Counted from the stretch's first letter, positions 37,192 through 48,280 are shown. The stretch: 64,000 nt of DNA from Neosynechococcus sphagnicola sy1 (GCF_000775285.1 NZ_JJML01000002.1:119051-183050), one strand, 5' to 3'. Notes: generated from the letters alone by a model not told the origin. Translations and numbers: made by a program.

Positions 37192-38382
37192 ATGACAGAC
37201 TCTAAAGCAATTAGCGCTGCTGTTGCCAAGCTGTACGATACCTATCCCTTCCCGCCCGAGCCCTTACTGGATGCCCCACCTCCTGGCTATAACTGGCGCT
37301 GGAATTGGCGTACTGCCTACAACTTTTGCACCGGGTGTCAACCCGAGACCCAAGCCATCCGGATTTTAGATGCGGGGTGTGGAACCGGGGTGGGCACCGA
37401 ATATTTAGTGCATCTGAACCCTCAAGCCACAGTGGTAGGAATTGATCTCAGTGCCGGTGCTTTGGCAGTGGCCCAGGAGCGCTGTCAGCGATCTGGCGCG
37501 GATCGGGTGACGTTTCACCACCTGAGTCTGTACGAGGCTGAACAACTCCCCGGTGGATTTGATCTCATTAACTGTGTGGGAGTCCTGCACCACCTGCCCG
37601 ATCCAATCCGAGGCATCCAAGCCCTAGCGCAGAAACTTGCCCCTGGAGGGCTGATGCACATTTTTGTCTATGGTGAACTGGGTCGTTGGGAAATCAAGCT
37701 GATGCAAGCGGCGATCGCCCTGTTACAGGCAGAGAAACGAGGGGATTATCCCGATGGGGTAAAGGTGGGACGGCAACTGTTTGCCACCCTCCCCGAGAAC
37801 AATCGCCTGGTACGGCGAGAACGAGAACGCTGGTCCCTGGAAAACCAGCGGGATGAATGTTTTGCAGATATGTACGTCCATCCCCAGGAAATTGACTACA
37901 ACATTGAGAGCCTGTTTGAGTTAATTGATGCCTCCGGCCTGGAATTTATTGGGTTTTCTAACCCCAACTCCTGGAACCTGGAAGCATTACTGGGAAGCAA
38001 TTCTGAGCTGATGCAGCGAGTCCAGTCCCTCAGCGATCGCCAACGATACCGTCTGGCCGAACTTCTCCATCCCGATCTGGCAACCCACTACGAATTTTTT
38101 CTCGGTAAAGCCCCACTCCCCCGATGGGACTGGACTGATGATCAGGCACTCTTGGCGGCGATTCCAGAACGCAGTCCCTGTATGGATGGGTGGCCGAGCC
38201 AGTGCCTGTTCAACGCCAACTATGAGATTATTCAACTCTCCCCCGCCACGTTTCAGTTTCTCCAAGCCTGTGAACCACAGCAAACACGTACCATTGGTGC
38301 CATTCTCACCGAGGTAGATCTAGACTTAGCCGAGGTGCGCACCCTCTGCCAGCAGCAATTGCTATTGCTAACACCCGGTTAA
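37192..38382 (+). CDS. Class I SAM-dependent methyltransferase, about 396 aa
   Basis: The N-terminal YDTYPFPPEPLLD is followed by a Rossmann methyltransferase core: motif I ILDAGCGTGVGTEYL, motif II VVGIDLSAGALAVAQER, FDLINCVGVLHHLPDP and LAPGGLMHIFVYGELGR. The C-terminal 150 residues carry an extra domain (FADMYVHPQEIDYNIESLFE) as in other large cyanobacterial members of this type. Substrate unknown. Start ATG 37192 is likely; GTG or ATG a few codons upstream (37183) is possible. Confidence 0.85.
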   Translation: MTDSKAISAAVAKLYDTYPFPPEPLLDAPPPGYNWRWNWRTAYNFCTGCQPETQAIRILDAGCGTGVGTEYLVHLNPQATVVGIDLSAGALAVAQERCQRSGADRVTFHHLSLYEAEQLPGGFDLINCVGVLHHLPDPIRGIQALAQKLAPGGLMHIFVYGELGRWEIKLMQAAIALLQAEKRGDYPDGVKVGRQLFATLPENNRLVRRERERWSLENQRDECFADMYVHPQEIDYNIESLFELIDASGLEFIGFSNPNSWNLEALLGSNSELMQRVQSLSDRQRYRLAELLHPDLATHYEFFLGKAPLPRWDWTDDQALLAAIPERSPCMDGWPSQCLFNANYEIIQLSPATFQFLQACEPQQTRTIGAILTEVDLDLAEVRTLCQQQLLLLTPG

Positions 38383-38398
38383 TACTTTTTTAAGTATT
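38381..38398. other. AT-rich hairpin before the ATP synthase operon
   Basis: A perfect 7-bp stem (AATACTT / AAGTATT) with a TTTT loop starts at the stop codon of the methyltransferase gene and lies 27 bp before atpI. It may be a weak terminator or a regulatory site. Confidence 0.4.
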
Positions 38399-38424
38399 GT
38401 TTCCACCCCATGGTATGATTATCG

Positions 38425-38923
38425 ATGGTTTTACGGGCTGAAAACAGTTCTCTAGACTCGTTTGTGAGTGTTGTGGATTTGTCAGATCAATTGCCTGCGC
38501 CTAGCTCTTTAAAGACCACCGAAGCAACTGTAGGCTCGTCTGCCCCAGTTTCTGAGGGAGGTGGAGCTATGGGAGAGTACTACCAACTCAAGCGCAACTT
38601 GCTGACCATTACCAGCTTGTTGTCCCTTAGCATTTTTGGCTGCGTCTGGGGTTTCTATTCTCTGACCATCGCTCTGAACTATTTGATAGGGGCATGTGCG
38701 GGTGTGGTTTACTTAAGTTTGTTGGCCAGGAATGTCGAGCAACTTGGAAGTCAAACGAAACGCATGGGGAAGGCTCACTTTGCTGTTTTTGTGGGGGTTG
38801 ATGATCTTCGCCACACAATGGCAGCAGTTGGTGGTTCTACCCAGTTTTTCTGGGATTTCTGACTTACAAAATTACGCTCATCATCTATGTGCTAAAAGCT
38901 GCTTTTGTAGCTGAGTCTTCGTA
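38425..38923 (+). CDS. atpI: ATP synthase protein I, two frameshifts
   Basis: Small membrane protein that assists assembly of the c ring, first gene of the operon. It has a polar N-terminal extension of 48 residues, then MGEYYQLKRNLLTITSLLSL, four helices and conserved LIGACAGVVYLSLLARNVEQ. Reading G5 38793-38797 as G4 and T5 38845-38849 as T4 restores the C-terminal helices (LMIFATQWQQLVVLPSFLGF, LTYKITLIIYVLKAAF) with stop at 38921-38923. Restored length about 165 aa. In-frame ATG 38569 is an alternative start without the extension. Confidence 0.88.
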
Positions 38924-38987
38924 GGTGGCAGGTTGTAAACCGTGAGAGCACGTTTTTCATTGGTGGCGTTTTGATGAGGTTGGGCAA

Positions 38988-39761
38988 ATGATGCACCAGA
39001 GCAGCCTATTCTTGAATTTTTTCCCTAGTTTTAACACCTTCTTCCTTGCCAAGCTAGAGGTTGGTCATCATCTTTACTGGCAGATTGGTAACCTCAAAAT
39101 TCACGGACAGGTGTTTATCACCTCTTGGATCGTGATTAGTGTCTTGGTTCTGGCTTCAGTACTGGCCACTCGAAATGTGCAGCGCGTCCCCAGTGGAATT
39201 CAGAATTTCATGGAATACGCCTTGGAATATGTTCGAGATTTAACCAGGAATCAAATTGGTGAAAAGGAGTATCGCCCCTGGGTTCCTTTCATCGGTACAC
39301 TATTCTTGTTCATTTTTGCCTGCAACTGGTCAGGTGCCCTCGTACCTTGGAAGCTGATTCAGCTACCTGAAGGTGAACTGGCCGCACCGACCAATGATAT
39401 CAACACAACCGTTGCCCTGGCGCTGCTGGTTTCCCTTGCATACTTTTATGCGGGGTTCCGCAAGTCAGGCTTGGGGTATTTTGCCAAGTATATTCATCCA
39501 ACACCGATCCTATTGCCGATCGCAATTTTGGAAGATTTTACCAAGCCTCTCTCCCTGAGTTTCCGTTTGTTTGGGAACATTCTGGCAGATGAATTGGTGG
39601 TCGCGGTGTTGGTACTCCTAGTGCCCTTGTTTGTACCGCTGCCAGTGATGATGCTAGGACTCTTTACCAGTGCCATTCAAGCACTGGTGTTTGCGACCCT
39701 GGCAGCCGCTTACATCCATGAGGCACTGGAGATTGGCGAAGAGCATGGAGGGGAACATTAA
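38988..39761 (+). CDS. atpB: ATP synthase F0 subunit a
   Basis: Membrane stator subunit that forms the proton half-channels next to the c ring. The 257-aa product shows the key helix region [20 protein letters not shown] with the essential arginine (FRLFGN), and the closing [20 protein letters not shown]. The start is ATG 38988 or 38991. No frame problems. Confidence 0.96.
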   Translation: MMHQSSLFLNFFPSFNTFFLAKLEVGHHLYWQIGNLKIHGQVFITSWIVISVLVLASVLATRNVQRVPSGIQNFMEYALEYVRDLTRNQIGEKEYRPWVPFIGTLFLFIFACNWSGALVPWKLIQLPEGELAAPTNDINTTVALALLVSLAYFYAGFRKSGLGYFAKYIHPTPILLPIAILEDFTKPLSLSFRLFGNILADELVVAVLVLLVPLFVPLPVMMLGLFTSAIQALVFATLAAAYIHEALEIGEEHGGEH

Positions 39762-39830
39762 TCCTCTTCAGCAGGGGTGATGCACCCGCTTGCGAGTGGT
39801 GATAGTGAGTACTGTCACGTAGTTCGGTGA

Positions 39831-40121
<291 letters not shown>

Positions 40122-40211
40122 CACAGTTTTGCTGGAGTGATAGAGGTGGGGAACTGTATCGCCCCTCTATCACTCCAGTTGTCATCAAGCCAACTGCTAA
40201 GGAGAAAACGC

Positions 40212-40646
40212 ATGTTTGATTTTGATGCCACACTGCCGTTAATGGCTGTGCAGTTTCTACTGTTGGCGGCGCTACTCAATGCCATCTTCTATAAGCCCCT
40301 GACAAGGGTCATTGAAGAGCGGAGCGAGTATATTCGCACCAATGAAACGGAGGCTCGGGAACGCTTGGCCAAGGCCGAAAATTTGGCAAAACAGTACGAA
40401 CAAGAATTGGCAGAAACCCGAAGAGAGTATCAGGCTACCATTGCCGCAGCGGAGGCCGAAGCTCAAAAGCTAGCAGCTCAGACAATTGCTGAGGCTCAAA
40501 AAGAGGCTCAAATGCAACGAGAGCAAGCTCAGGCAGAGCTAGAGCAACAGAAGCAAGCGGCAATGACGACCCTGGAACGGCAGGTGGATGCCCTCAGTCG
40601 CCAGATCCTGGAGAAGCTCTTGGGAGCATCCTTGGTGAATTCTTAA
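40212..40646 (+). CDS. atpF2: ATP synthase F0 subunit b'
   Basis: Peripheral-stalk subunit found in photosynthetic bacteria in addition to b. ATG 40212 follows AAGGAG closely, so the upstream in-frame start at 40137 is rejected. One N-terminal helix ([20 protein letters not shown]) is followed by a long charged coiled coil. 144 aa. Also called atpG in cyanobacterial nomenclature. Confidence 0.95.
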   Translation: MFDFDATLPLMAVQFLLLAALLNAIFYKPLTRVIEERSEYIRTNETEARERLAKAENLAKQYEQELAETRREYQATIAAAEAEAQKLAAQTIAEAQKEAQMQREQAQAELEQQKQAAMTTLERQVDALSRQILEKLLGASLVNS

Positions 40647-40724
40647 GGTTTTACCCCTCGGAGCTTCTCTGGGTGGGCAAGTCCTGATCGTTGAGATGAA
40701 GTTGTGCAGTTAGGGATAAGTGTC

Positions 40725-41288
40725 ATGGGGAGCTTTTTATGGCTAGCGACAGAGCCTAGCGCCGCTGCCTCGCAACTCGCAGAAGCAGTGGAAGCGCATG
40801 GGATTGGGTTGAACTTCAATCTCCTGGAAACGAACCTGATCAACCTGGCGATTGTAATTGCTGTGCTGTTCTACTTTGGGCGGCAATTTCTGGGAAAAGT
40901 GTTAACTGAACGTCGTGAGGCGATCGCGGTGGCGATTCAAGAGGCTGAAGCCAAACGGCAGCAAGCTGCGATCGCCCTTGCCGAAGAGCAACAGAAGTTG
41001 ACCCAAGCTCAAGCAGAGGTTGAAAAGATTCGTGCTAGCGCGACAGAAACGGCGAAAGCTGCACGGGCGGCTATTTTAGCCAAGGCAGCCGACGATGTGA
41101 AACGGATGCAGGAGAACGCTGTTCAGGACTTGACCTCCGCCCAAGAACGGGTTATGGGAGAGCTGCGACAGCGGATTGCCACTTTGGCCTTGACCCAGGT
41201 GGAATCACAATTAAAGTCACAGTTGGATGCGGCAAAGCAACAGCAATTGATCGATCGCAGTATTGCTCTCCTGGGAGGTTCTAGATGA
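40725..41288 (+). CDS. atpF: ATP synthase F0 subunit b
   Basis: Second peripheral-stalk subunit. ATG 40725 (MGSFLWLATEPSAAA) gives 187 aa; an in-frame GTG at 40704 is less likely. A lumen-side N-terminus, the helix FNLLETNLINLAIVIAVLFY and a long coiled coil follow. The last codons overlap the atpH start by 4 bp (ATGA), which suggests coupled translation. Confidence 0.95.
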   Translation: MGSFLWLATEPSAAASQLAEAVEAHGIGLNFNLLETNLINLAIVIAVLFYFGRQFLGKVLTERREAIAVAIQEAEAKRQQAAIALAEEQQKLTQAQAEVEKIRASATETAKAARAAILAKAADDVKRMQENAVQDLTSAQERVMGELRQRIATLALTQVESQLKSQLDAAKQQQLIDRSIALLGGSR

Positions 41289-41839
41289 GCAGTCTCGTTA
41301 GCACAGAAGTATTTGAGCCCTATGCAACGGCTTTGATGTCCATTGCCCAGTCCCAAAATCTTGTGGATCGGTTTGGGGACGATGTGGCCTATCTTCTGAA
41401 CCTGATCCGGGAATCCGCTGACTTGCAAGAGTTCCTAGCCAACCCCTTTGTCCAGGTTAACGATAAAAAAGCTGTCCTGAAGCAAATTACGGGTGATCCA
41501 GTCCATCCTCTAGTACAAAATTTCCTCATGGTGCTGGTGGATCGTCGCCGGATTCTGTTTCTAGAAGGGATTTGCCAACAGTTTCAGGTACGGCTACGAC
41601 AGTTAAAACAGACCGTTCTGGCTGAGGTGATGGCTGCGGTGTCGCTCTCAGAAACTCAACGGCAGGCGATTTCTCAACAGGTGATTGCCCTCACCGGGGC
41701 GCACCAGGTTGATCTGGATGTCCGGATTGACCCGGACTTAATTGGTGGAGTGATTATCAAGGTTGGTTCTCAGGTGATTGATGCCAGCTTGCGCGGACAA
41801 CTCCGTCGCATCGGAATTCGCCTCACGAGTGCTCTCTAG
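41285..41839 (+). CDS. atpH: ATP synthase F1 subunit delta
   Basis: Connects the stalk to the F1 head. 184 aa with the N-terminal helical bundle (VFEPYATALMSIAQSQNLVD) and the C-terminal GGVIIKVGSQVIDASLRGQL signature. The start overlaps the atpF stop. Also called atpD in cyanobacterial naming. Confidence 0.95.
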   Translation: MSSLVSTEVFEPYATALMSIAQSQNLVDRFGDDVAYLLNLIRESADLQEFLANPFVQVNDKKAVLKQITGDPVHPLVQNFLMVLVDRRRILFLEGICQQFQVRLRQLKQTVLAEVMAAVSLSETQRQAISQQVIALTGAHQVDLDVRIDPDLIGGVIIKVGSQVIDASLRGQLRRIGIRLTSAL

Positions 41840-41916
41840 TCACGACCCACGGCTAGGGCTGAACGCTACCTGACACTTTGTTAAAGCTGTTTCAACCATT
41901 CACAATCAGTAACTAA

Positions 41917-43443
<1,527 letters not shown>

Positions 43444-43556
43444 TTCAGAAGGGCTGGAGGCTAGAAATTGCGGACACCTGTGATGTCTAACGTCATGTTC
43501 TAGCCTTTAGCACCCTGTTCCCGTGCTTAAGTTCCTCATTCATAGCTCCTAAACCT

Positions 43557-44504
43557 ATGGCAAATCTCAAAAGTATCCGCGATCGCATCAAGTCGGTCAA
43601 AAACACGAAAAAGATCACGGAAGCCATGCGCCTAGTGGCTGCTGCCAAAGTGCGTCGTGCCCAGGAACAGGTGATTGCTACCCGTCCCTTTGCCGATCGC
43701 CTAGCCCAGGTGCTCTATGGACTTCAGGCACGACTCAAGTTTGAAGAGGCCGATTTACCGCTGCTGAAAAAACGTGACGTTCAGAAGGTCGGATTACTCG
43801 TGATTTCGGGTGATCGTGGTCTTTGTGGTGCTTACAACACCAATGTCATCCGCCGAGCCGAGACCCGAGCCCGGGAATTAGCCTCTGACGGGATTGGGTA
43901 CCAATATGTGCTGGTAGGCCGCAAAGCCACTCAGTACTTTCAGCGTCGGGAGCAACCGATTGACGCTTCCTACGTCGGGATTGAACAAATTCCCACGGCA
44001 GACGAAGCTTCGATGATTGCCAATGAATTACTGTCTCTGTTTCTCTCCGAATCCGTCGATCGCGTCGAGTTGGTCTACACTCGGTTTGTTTCCTTAATTA
44101 GCTCACGTCCCGTCATTCAAACCCTGCTGCCCCTTGATCCTCAAGGTCTGGAGGTCAGTGATGATGAAATTTTCCGGCTGACAACCCGGGGCGGACAATT
44201 CCAGGTGGAGCGGGAGCGAGTCCCAGCCTCGACCCAAGCACTTCCCCAGGACATGCTCTTTGAGCAAGATCCAGTACAAATTCTGAATGCACTTTTGCCC
44301 CTGTATTTAAATAACCAGATTCTGCGGGCACTCCAAGAATCAGCCGCTAGCGAACTGGCGGCACGAATGACTGCGATGAACAACGCCAGCGAAAACGCCA
44401 GCGACCTGATTAGTAGCCTGACGCTGTCCTATAACAAGGCACGGCAAGCCGCCATCACCCAGGAAATTCTGGAGGTCGTTGGTGGTGCTGAAGCTCTGAA
44501 ATAA
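43557..44504 (+). CDS. atpG: ATP synthase F1 subunit gamma
   Basis: Central rotor shaft, 315 aa. N-terminal coiled-coil helix ([20 protein letters not shown]) and C-terminal helix ([20 protein letters not shown]) are both typical. The middle contains the cyanobacterial/plastid-type insertion (about residues 195-235) but I see no pair of cysteines for redox control. Last gene of this operon; beta and epsilon genes are elsewhere. Also called atpC. Confidence 0.97.
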   Translation: MANLKSIRDRIKSVKNTKKITEAMRLVAAAKVRRAQEQVIATRPFADRLAQVLYGLQARLKFEEADLPLLKKRDVQKVGLLVISGDRGLCGAYNTNVIRRAETRARELASDGIGYQYVLVGRKATQYFQRREQPIDASYVGIEQIPTADEASMIANELLSLFLSESVDRVELVYTRFVSLISSRPVIQTLLPLDPQGLEVSDDEIFRLTTRGGQFQVERERVPASTQALPQDMLFEQDPVQILNALLPLYLNNQILRALQESAASELAARMTAMNNASENASDLISSLTLSYNKARQAAITQEILEVVGGAEALK

Positions 44505-44527
44505 AACGACATCACATGATGGTAAGG

Positions 44528-44564
44528 GCGTCTAGGATGGTTACCTGGGCGCTTTTTATTTTTT
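44528..44564 (+). terminator. Rho-independent terminator of the ATP synthase operon
   Basis: A 9-bp stem (GCGTCTAGG / CCTGGGCGC, with G-U pairs) and 7-nt loop is followed at once by TTTTTATTTTTT. It lies 24 bp after the atpG stop. Confidence 0.75.
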
Positions 44565-44593
44565 CAAGGGCTGGATGATCCTACCCTAGGAGG

Positions 44594-44733
44594 CAGCGAT
44601 CGCTGTCCTGGATTGGTCTCAGGGATAATCCGTGAAACAGGAGGGGCGGTTATCCCCCCACGCCAACTGAGAGGTATCAAGCCAGGATGTAAGAGACAGT
44701 GAGAACTAACCCAGCGATCGCAGCTGGGTTCTC
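44594..44733 (+). promoter_or_regulatory. Structured leader upstream of the stress-type cluster
   Basis: Three inverted repeats stand in a row before the 44768 gene: CAGCGATCGCTG (44594-44605, includes a HIP1 site), GGGATAA / TTATCCC (44622-44656) and GAGAA..CCCAGC / GCTGGG..TTCTC (44701-44732). None is followed by a T tract. If transcribed, they would form a folded 5' untranslated region. No known riboswitch family is recognised. Confidence 0.4.
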
Positions 44734-44767
44734 GCATCACCCAGGTCTTTTACATGGAGGGTGAAGG

Positions 44768-45523
44768 ATGGCTGACTCAGTGAAAGAAAAGATTACAGCT
44801 AACCTTGAAAAAGCAAAGGCAGAGGGAAGTCTTAGGACAGAGCGAATTCGAGAAATTATTCAGGAAGCCGTTTCCCAGGCCATTGCTGAACTCAAGGAAG
44901 GCACGGGTGAGATTCGGTCGATTGTCAAGGATGCGATCTCAGCAGTGACGTCTCCAGAGCGAGAGCCGGATCAAGAGGCCAAAGCAGAGATTACTGCTTC
45001 AATTGAAGGTGTCATTGAGGGAGTGACCCATCGCCAAAAGGCAGCGATCGCCCAAAGCCAATCTCAATTGAGACAACTCCAAGCTCAGGTGGAGGAACAG
45101 CAACAGCAGTTGGAGCAAGAAATTGATGGAACCATGGTCGCGATTGAAGCGACGAGTCAGGAAGTGCCCACTTGGCTCAAATCAGTGATGGAGTCAGCAG
45201 TCAACGCCGTCAAGGAACAGAAAGGATTTGTCCGACTACAGCAGCAGTATGAGCAATTGCAGATGCAATTGACAGCTTTAGATGAGAAGTTAGCTGCCCG
45301 TTATGGCGATCGCTATCAAGAGGTGAAGCACCAACTAGAGAATGCCAAAACTTGGTATGAAGCGACCAAAGCTGAAGCAGAAACCCTTGGCAGTGATCCA
45401 CTCCTACAAAAGCAGGCGGAAATTGAAACTCAGCTGGGCGAAGCAGGTGCAACCGCTGCCCGTAAAGAACAACAAATCAAGCAACAATTACAAGCCCTCT
45501 GGCAGACCGTGACCAAGCGTTGA
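44768..45523 (+). CDS. Coiled-coil protein, 251 aa, cyanobacterial
   Basis: Highly charged, almost all-helical soluble protein. The N-terminal 60 residues (LRTERIREIIQEAVSQAIAE, KEGTGEIRSIVKDAISAV) form an amphipathic region, and the rest is coiled coil rich in Gln (LQAQVEEQQQQLEQEIDG, LQQQYEQLQMQLTALDEKLA). A strong GGAGGGTGAAGG precedes the ATG. Function unknown; amphipathic helices could bind membranes, as in PspA-like proteins, but there is no clear PspA match. Two small membrane proteins follow on the same strand. Confidence 0.7.
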   Translation: MADSVKEKITANLEKAKAEGSLRTERIREIIQEAVSQAIAELKEGTGEIRSIVKDAISAVTSPEREPDQEAKAEITASIEGVIEGVTHRQKAAIAQSQSQLRQLQAQVEEQQQQLEQEIDGTMVAIEATSQEVPTWLKSVMESAVNAVKEQKGFVRLQQQYEQLQMQLTALDEKLAARYGDRYQEVKHQLENAKTWYEATKAEAETLGSDPLLQKQAEIETQLGEAGATAARKEQQIKQQLQALWQTVTKR

Positions 45524-45569
45524 TTAGATAACCCATTTTGTCGTTTATTCAGAGAGTGAGATCAGCCCG

Positions 45570-45764
45570 ATGAAACTAATGAGAATTCTGATCGGTATCG
45601 TCCTTCCCCCCCTGGGTATTTTTCTGACCTTCGGCTTCGGCCCCACCCTATTAATTAACATTTTGCTCACGCTGTTGGGTTGGATTCCAGGCAGTATTCA
45701 TGCCGTTTGGGCGATCGCCAAACATGAAGAACTAGATAGCAAGCAAGCCCCCAAGGCGAGTTAA
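45570..45764 (+). CDS. Pmp3/YqaE family membrane protein (UPF0057)
   Basis: A 64-aa protein with two helices and the family signature (LPPLGIFLTFGFGPTLLINI, LTLLGWIPGSIHAVWAI). Homologues are small hydrophobic proteins induced by salt, cold or low osmolarity and influence membrane potential. A basic tail (KHEELDSKQAPKAS) extends into the cytoplasm. It follows the coiled-coil gene by 46 bp and precedes the holin-like gene by 51 bp. Confidence 0.9.
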   Translation: MKLMRILIGIVLPPLGIFLTFGFGPTLLINILLTLLGWIPGSIHAVWAIAKHEELDSKQAPKAS

Positions 45765-45815
45765 AGGTTTGGTTTTGAGAGTTGTTGAATCACTTAATAT
45801 AAATGGAAGGAAGAT

Positions 45816-46205
45816 ATGCTTGGATATTTTGTCATCACCCTGTCAACAGCCTTAGGGCTTCTGATTGTTGATCTAGTGGTACCGGGAGTAGACATCGCCA
45901 CATTCCCAGCGGCCCTGTTAGCGGGTGTCGCCGTTGGGTTTATCAATGCTTTTGTCAGACCGATTCTGTCAGTTCTCTCACTCCCCATCACCTTCCTGAC
46001 CTTGGGATTGTTCTCATTTGTGGTCAATGGATTGTGTTTCTGGTTGGCTTCAGTGCTTGTGCCTGGCTTTACAGTCCACGGCTTCTTGGCCTTCATTTTT
46101 GGCCCCGTTGTCCTCACCTTTGCCAGCACCTTCTTGAACAAGTACTTTGCTGAAAAAGGCATGGGTTCACCCCCCGACAAAAAACTTGCTGAAAAGGCCA
46201 GTTAG
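45816..46205 (+). CDS. Phage-holin-like 4-TM membrane protein (PF04020 type)
   Basis: A 129-aa protein with four helices (YFVITLSTALGLLIVDLVV, FPAALLAGVAVGFINAFVRP, FLTLGLFSFVVNGLCFWLAS, FLAFIFGPVVLTFASTFL) and the conserved NAFVRPIL. Despite the family name these proteins are usually chromosomal and not tied to phages. Its position in a cluster with Pmp3 suggests a role in membrane stress; this is an inference. Confidence 0.85.
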   Translation: MLGYFVITLSTALGLLIVDLVVPGVDIATFPAALLAGVAVGFINAFVRPILSVLSLPITFLTLGLFSFVVNGLCFWLASVLVPGFTVHGFLAFIFGPVVLTFASTFLNKYFAEKGMGSPPDKKLAEKAS

Positions 46206-46233
46206 ACATCGGTTTTCAGCGATGATTTAGCAG

Positions 46234-46263
46234 AGCTCTTGACCAAAGGTCTTGAGCTTTTTT
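46234..46263 (+). terminator. Terminator after the membrane cluster
   Basis: AGCTCTTGACC and GGTCTTGAGCT pair with a 2-nt internal mismatch and an AAA loop, followed by TTTTTT. It lies 29 bp after the holin-like gene. Confidence 0.65.
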
Positions 46264-46274
46264 AAAATAGCGCT

Positions 46275-46337
46275 GGTCAGGCAGATTAGGACATGATCAG
46301 ACGATCAAATGCCGATTCTGGAAGAGACTGCCTGACC
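46275..46337. repeat. Inverted repeat with 43-nt loop
   Basis: Perfect 10-bp arms (GGTCAGGCAG at 46275-46284 and CTGCCTGACC at 46328-46337). The 304-bp gap between the terminator-linked genes (46206-46509) otherwise shows only a HIP1 site near 46411. It may be a protein-binding site or part of a small RNA. Confidence 0.35.
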
Positions 46338-46509
46338 CGCCATTACCCCCAGACTTATGGCAATGGCTATCCTTCAAAGGATCAACTATCAAAGTAATAG
46401 TCATGGGATGCGCGATCGCAGTAACCCAGTGATCTACTGTTATTAGTTGGTTTTCCAGGATTTGAGTTGCCGTAACAGTGTGCCGATCAAAATAACAGCG
46501 ATCTCATAC

Positions 46510-46806
46510 TTATTTTTTGGCTATAAGCTTGATCTCGAAAGCGGAGATCAGGATAAAAAGTATAACTTCAAACGATGCAGCAACACTCAACAAAATAACA
46601 AAGAAGTTAAAGATGTTAAAAGTGGAGATCAACAAGCCTGTGATCAGTGCAAAAGCGATGGCAATGCCTAAAATTACCCCCGCATGGTTTTCTAGCTTTA
46701 ACTCAGTATGGCAATGATCACACTTGAGATGAAATGGGGTTGGAGCTTTCGCAAAGTTCCAGAATGAAATATTTTTCTTGCAGGATGGACAGGTTAGTTT
46801 TTTCAT
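46510..46806 (-). CDS. Zinc-ribbon membrane protein, 98 aa
   Basis: The N-terminal zinc ribbon has two CxxC pairs (LTCPSCKKN, LKCDHCHTE). Two hydrophobic helices follow (VILGIAIAFALITGLLIS, FFVILLSVAASFEVILFILI). ATG 46806 (MKKLTCPSC) is the natural start; the frame is open upstream to 46857. Local base composition is more AT-rich than the surrounding genes. Function unknown. Confidence 0.65.
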   Translation of the reverse strand: MKKLTCPSCKKNISFWNFAKAPTPFHLKCDHCHTELKLENHAGVILGIAIAFALITGLLISTFNIFNFFVILLSVAASFEVILFILISAFEIKLIAKK

Positions 46807-46897
46807 ATCACGTTGTCCCTGTGGGTCGCAGGATCTTATCAAGCTTAACAGCATCACTCAACGGCGGTAGAAAACCTTTGAGTCGCCGCCCTAACCT

Positions 46898-48280
46898 TTA
46901 CCCGAAAATAAAGCTCAAACGAACTAACACCTGCTGAGGCTCCCGTAAAATCTCAATCTGACGAATAAATTCCCGAAAGTAGAAACGCCGCTCTGCCTCT
47001 GAGAGATCCAGCCAAAAACGCGGAATCGAGACGGTTTGAGCCAATGCTTGCAAATTAACCGGGGGCAGTTGTGCCATCTGGGCTTGTAATTGAGATATTT
47101 CAGTTCGCAGCTTATAAACTCGCAACTCTGCGGTTTCGCTATCCAATACTCCGGTGTGAACTAAGTCTGGGATCTGGTCTAACACCCCTTCTTTTTGCGC
47201 GATCGCCCCTACAAGTCCCTGCTTGATTCCCTCCATATCTGGGAGCGGCCCCCCTGCCACCGCCAAGGGCAGATCACGACAAATCACCTGAATCGTTTGC
47301 TCCAGCACCTGGTCATAAACCAACGAGCCACATCGAGGTTGCTGGGGACACCGGGTGGGTCGTAGATAGAGATATTCCTGCACCCGGCGCGGAGCCGTCA
47401 CACGGGTAATGGTCATGGGAGACTGGCAAGCAGCGCAGATCACCAACCCTGCCAAGGATCGGGGAGCACTGGCGGTGCGAGGGGGCAACCGCCGATTCCG
47501 ACGTAACAGCCGATCCACCTGAGCGGCTTCTTCCCGCGAGAGAATCGGCACATGGGTATTGGAGAGGGTTTGACCATTGTGATAAGCCAAATCTCCTCGG
47601 TAGACTGGGTTCGTCAGCCAACGATGGGCGGTGGACACCGAAATTTTCTTGCCGTGTTGCTGATCGAGATAGCGAACGGCTCCCCGCAACGATCCATAGA
47701 GGAGAAAATGTTCAAAAAAATCCTTGACCACTGTGGCGGCGTTGCGATCGAGGGCGTAACGCTCCTTCCCTCGGCGATACCCATAGGGGGCACGACCAGG
47801 AGGGGGTATAGCCTTCAGTCGATTGCGGGCATGACCCTGGCGAATCTGGCGGCTGCGCTGTTGGCGTTGAACCTCCTGTAACAATTTCAGGAGACTGACG
47901 CGCTGATCCGTTGCGGCAATGGCGGCAGAGGAGTCGATGGCGATCGCCCCAAGGGACGGATCACTGGCTGGAGTTGCCAGGGGATAGTTTTGTTCGGTTG
48001 TGATCACCTGGATGCCCAAGACGGTCAATTCTGAGAGGCGATCGCTGACCTGTTGCAAAGATGTGCCCAGTTCTTCTAACCGACGAATCAATAAATAGTC
48101 CGCCGCTTCCACCTGGGCATCGGTGAGGAGTTGTTGAAACTGGGGGCGGAGTTCTCGATGGGGAGAAGGCTTGCGCACTGACAGATCTTGGTAAACCCGA
48201 TCGATTTCCCAGCCCCAAAGGTCATGATCAGGCTGGGGCTCTAGTAACGAATCAGTATAGAGATAGGCAATGATTCTCAT
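46898..48280 (-). CDS. Serine-recombinase-like protein with degenerate catalytic domain
   Basis: A 460-aa protein with the layout of large serine recombinases: resolvase-like N-terminal domain (1-150), recombinase domain (GRAPYGYRRGKERYALDRNA, TNPVYRGDLAYHNG), zinc ribbon (CAACQSPM ... CPQQPRCGS) and C-terminal coiled coil. The usual IAYxRVS start is replaced by IAYLYTDSLLE, and the arginine motif KLDRLGRS by RRLEELGTS, so strand cleavage is doubtful. No attachment sites or cargo are seen. Start at ATG 48280 (MRIIAY); 48304 is possible. It precedes nothing on its strand and is 21 bp from the VOC gene. Confidence 0.75.
   Translation of the reverse strand: MRIIAYLYTDSLLEPQPDHDLWGWEIDRVYQDLSVRKPSPHRELRPQFQQLLTDAQVEAADYLLIRRLEELGTSLQQVSDRLSELTVLGIQVITTEQNYPLATPASDPSLGAIAIDSSAAIAATDQRVSLLKLLQEVQRQQRSRQIRQGHARNRLKAIPPPGRAPYGYRRGKERYALDRNAATVVKDFFEHFLLYGSLRGAVRYLDQQHGKKISVSTAHRWLTNPVYRGDLAYHNGQTLSNTHVPILSREEAAQVDRLLRRNRRLPPRTASAPRSLAGLVICAACQSPMTITRVTAPRRVQEYLYLRPTRCPQQPRCGSLVYDQVLEQTIQVICRDLPLAVAGGPLPDMEGIKQGLVGAIAQKEGVLDQIPDLVHTGVLDSETAELRVYKLRTEISQLQAQMAQLPPVNLQALAQTVSIPRFWLDLSEAERRFYFREFIRQIEILREPQQVLVRLSFIFG

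Noticed and set aside
45816..46205. Prophage, because of the holin-like protein
   Set aside because: The PF04020 family is mostly chromosomal in cyanobacteria, and no other phage genes are present.
46898..48280. Integrated element driven by the serine recombinase
   Set aside because: No attachment-site repeats or cargo, housekeeping genes on both sides, and altered catalytic motifs. The tRNA-Ser gene is over 1 kb away without a repeat of its 3' end.
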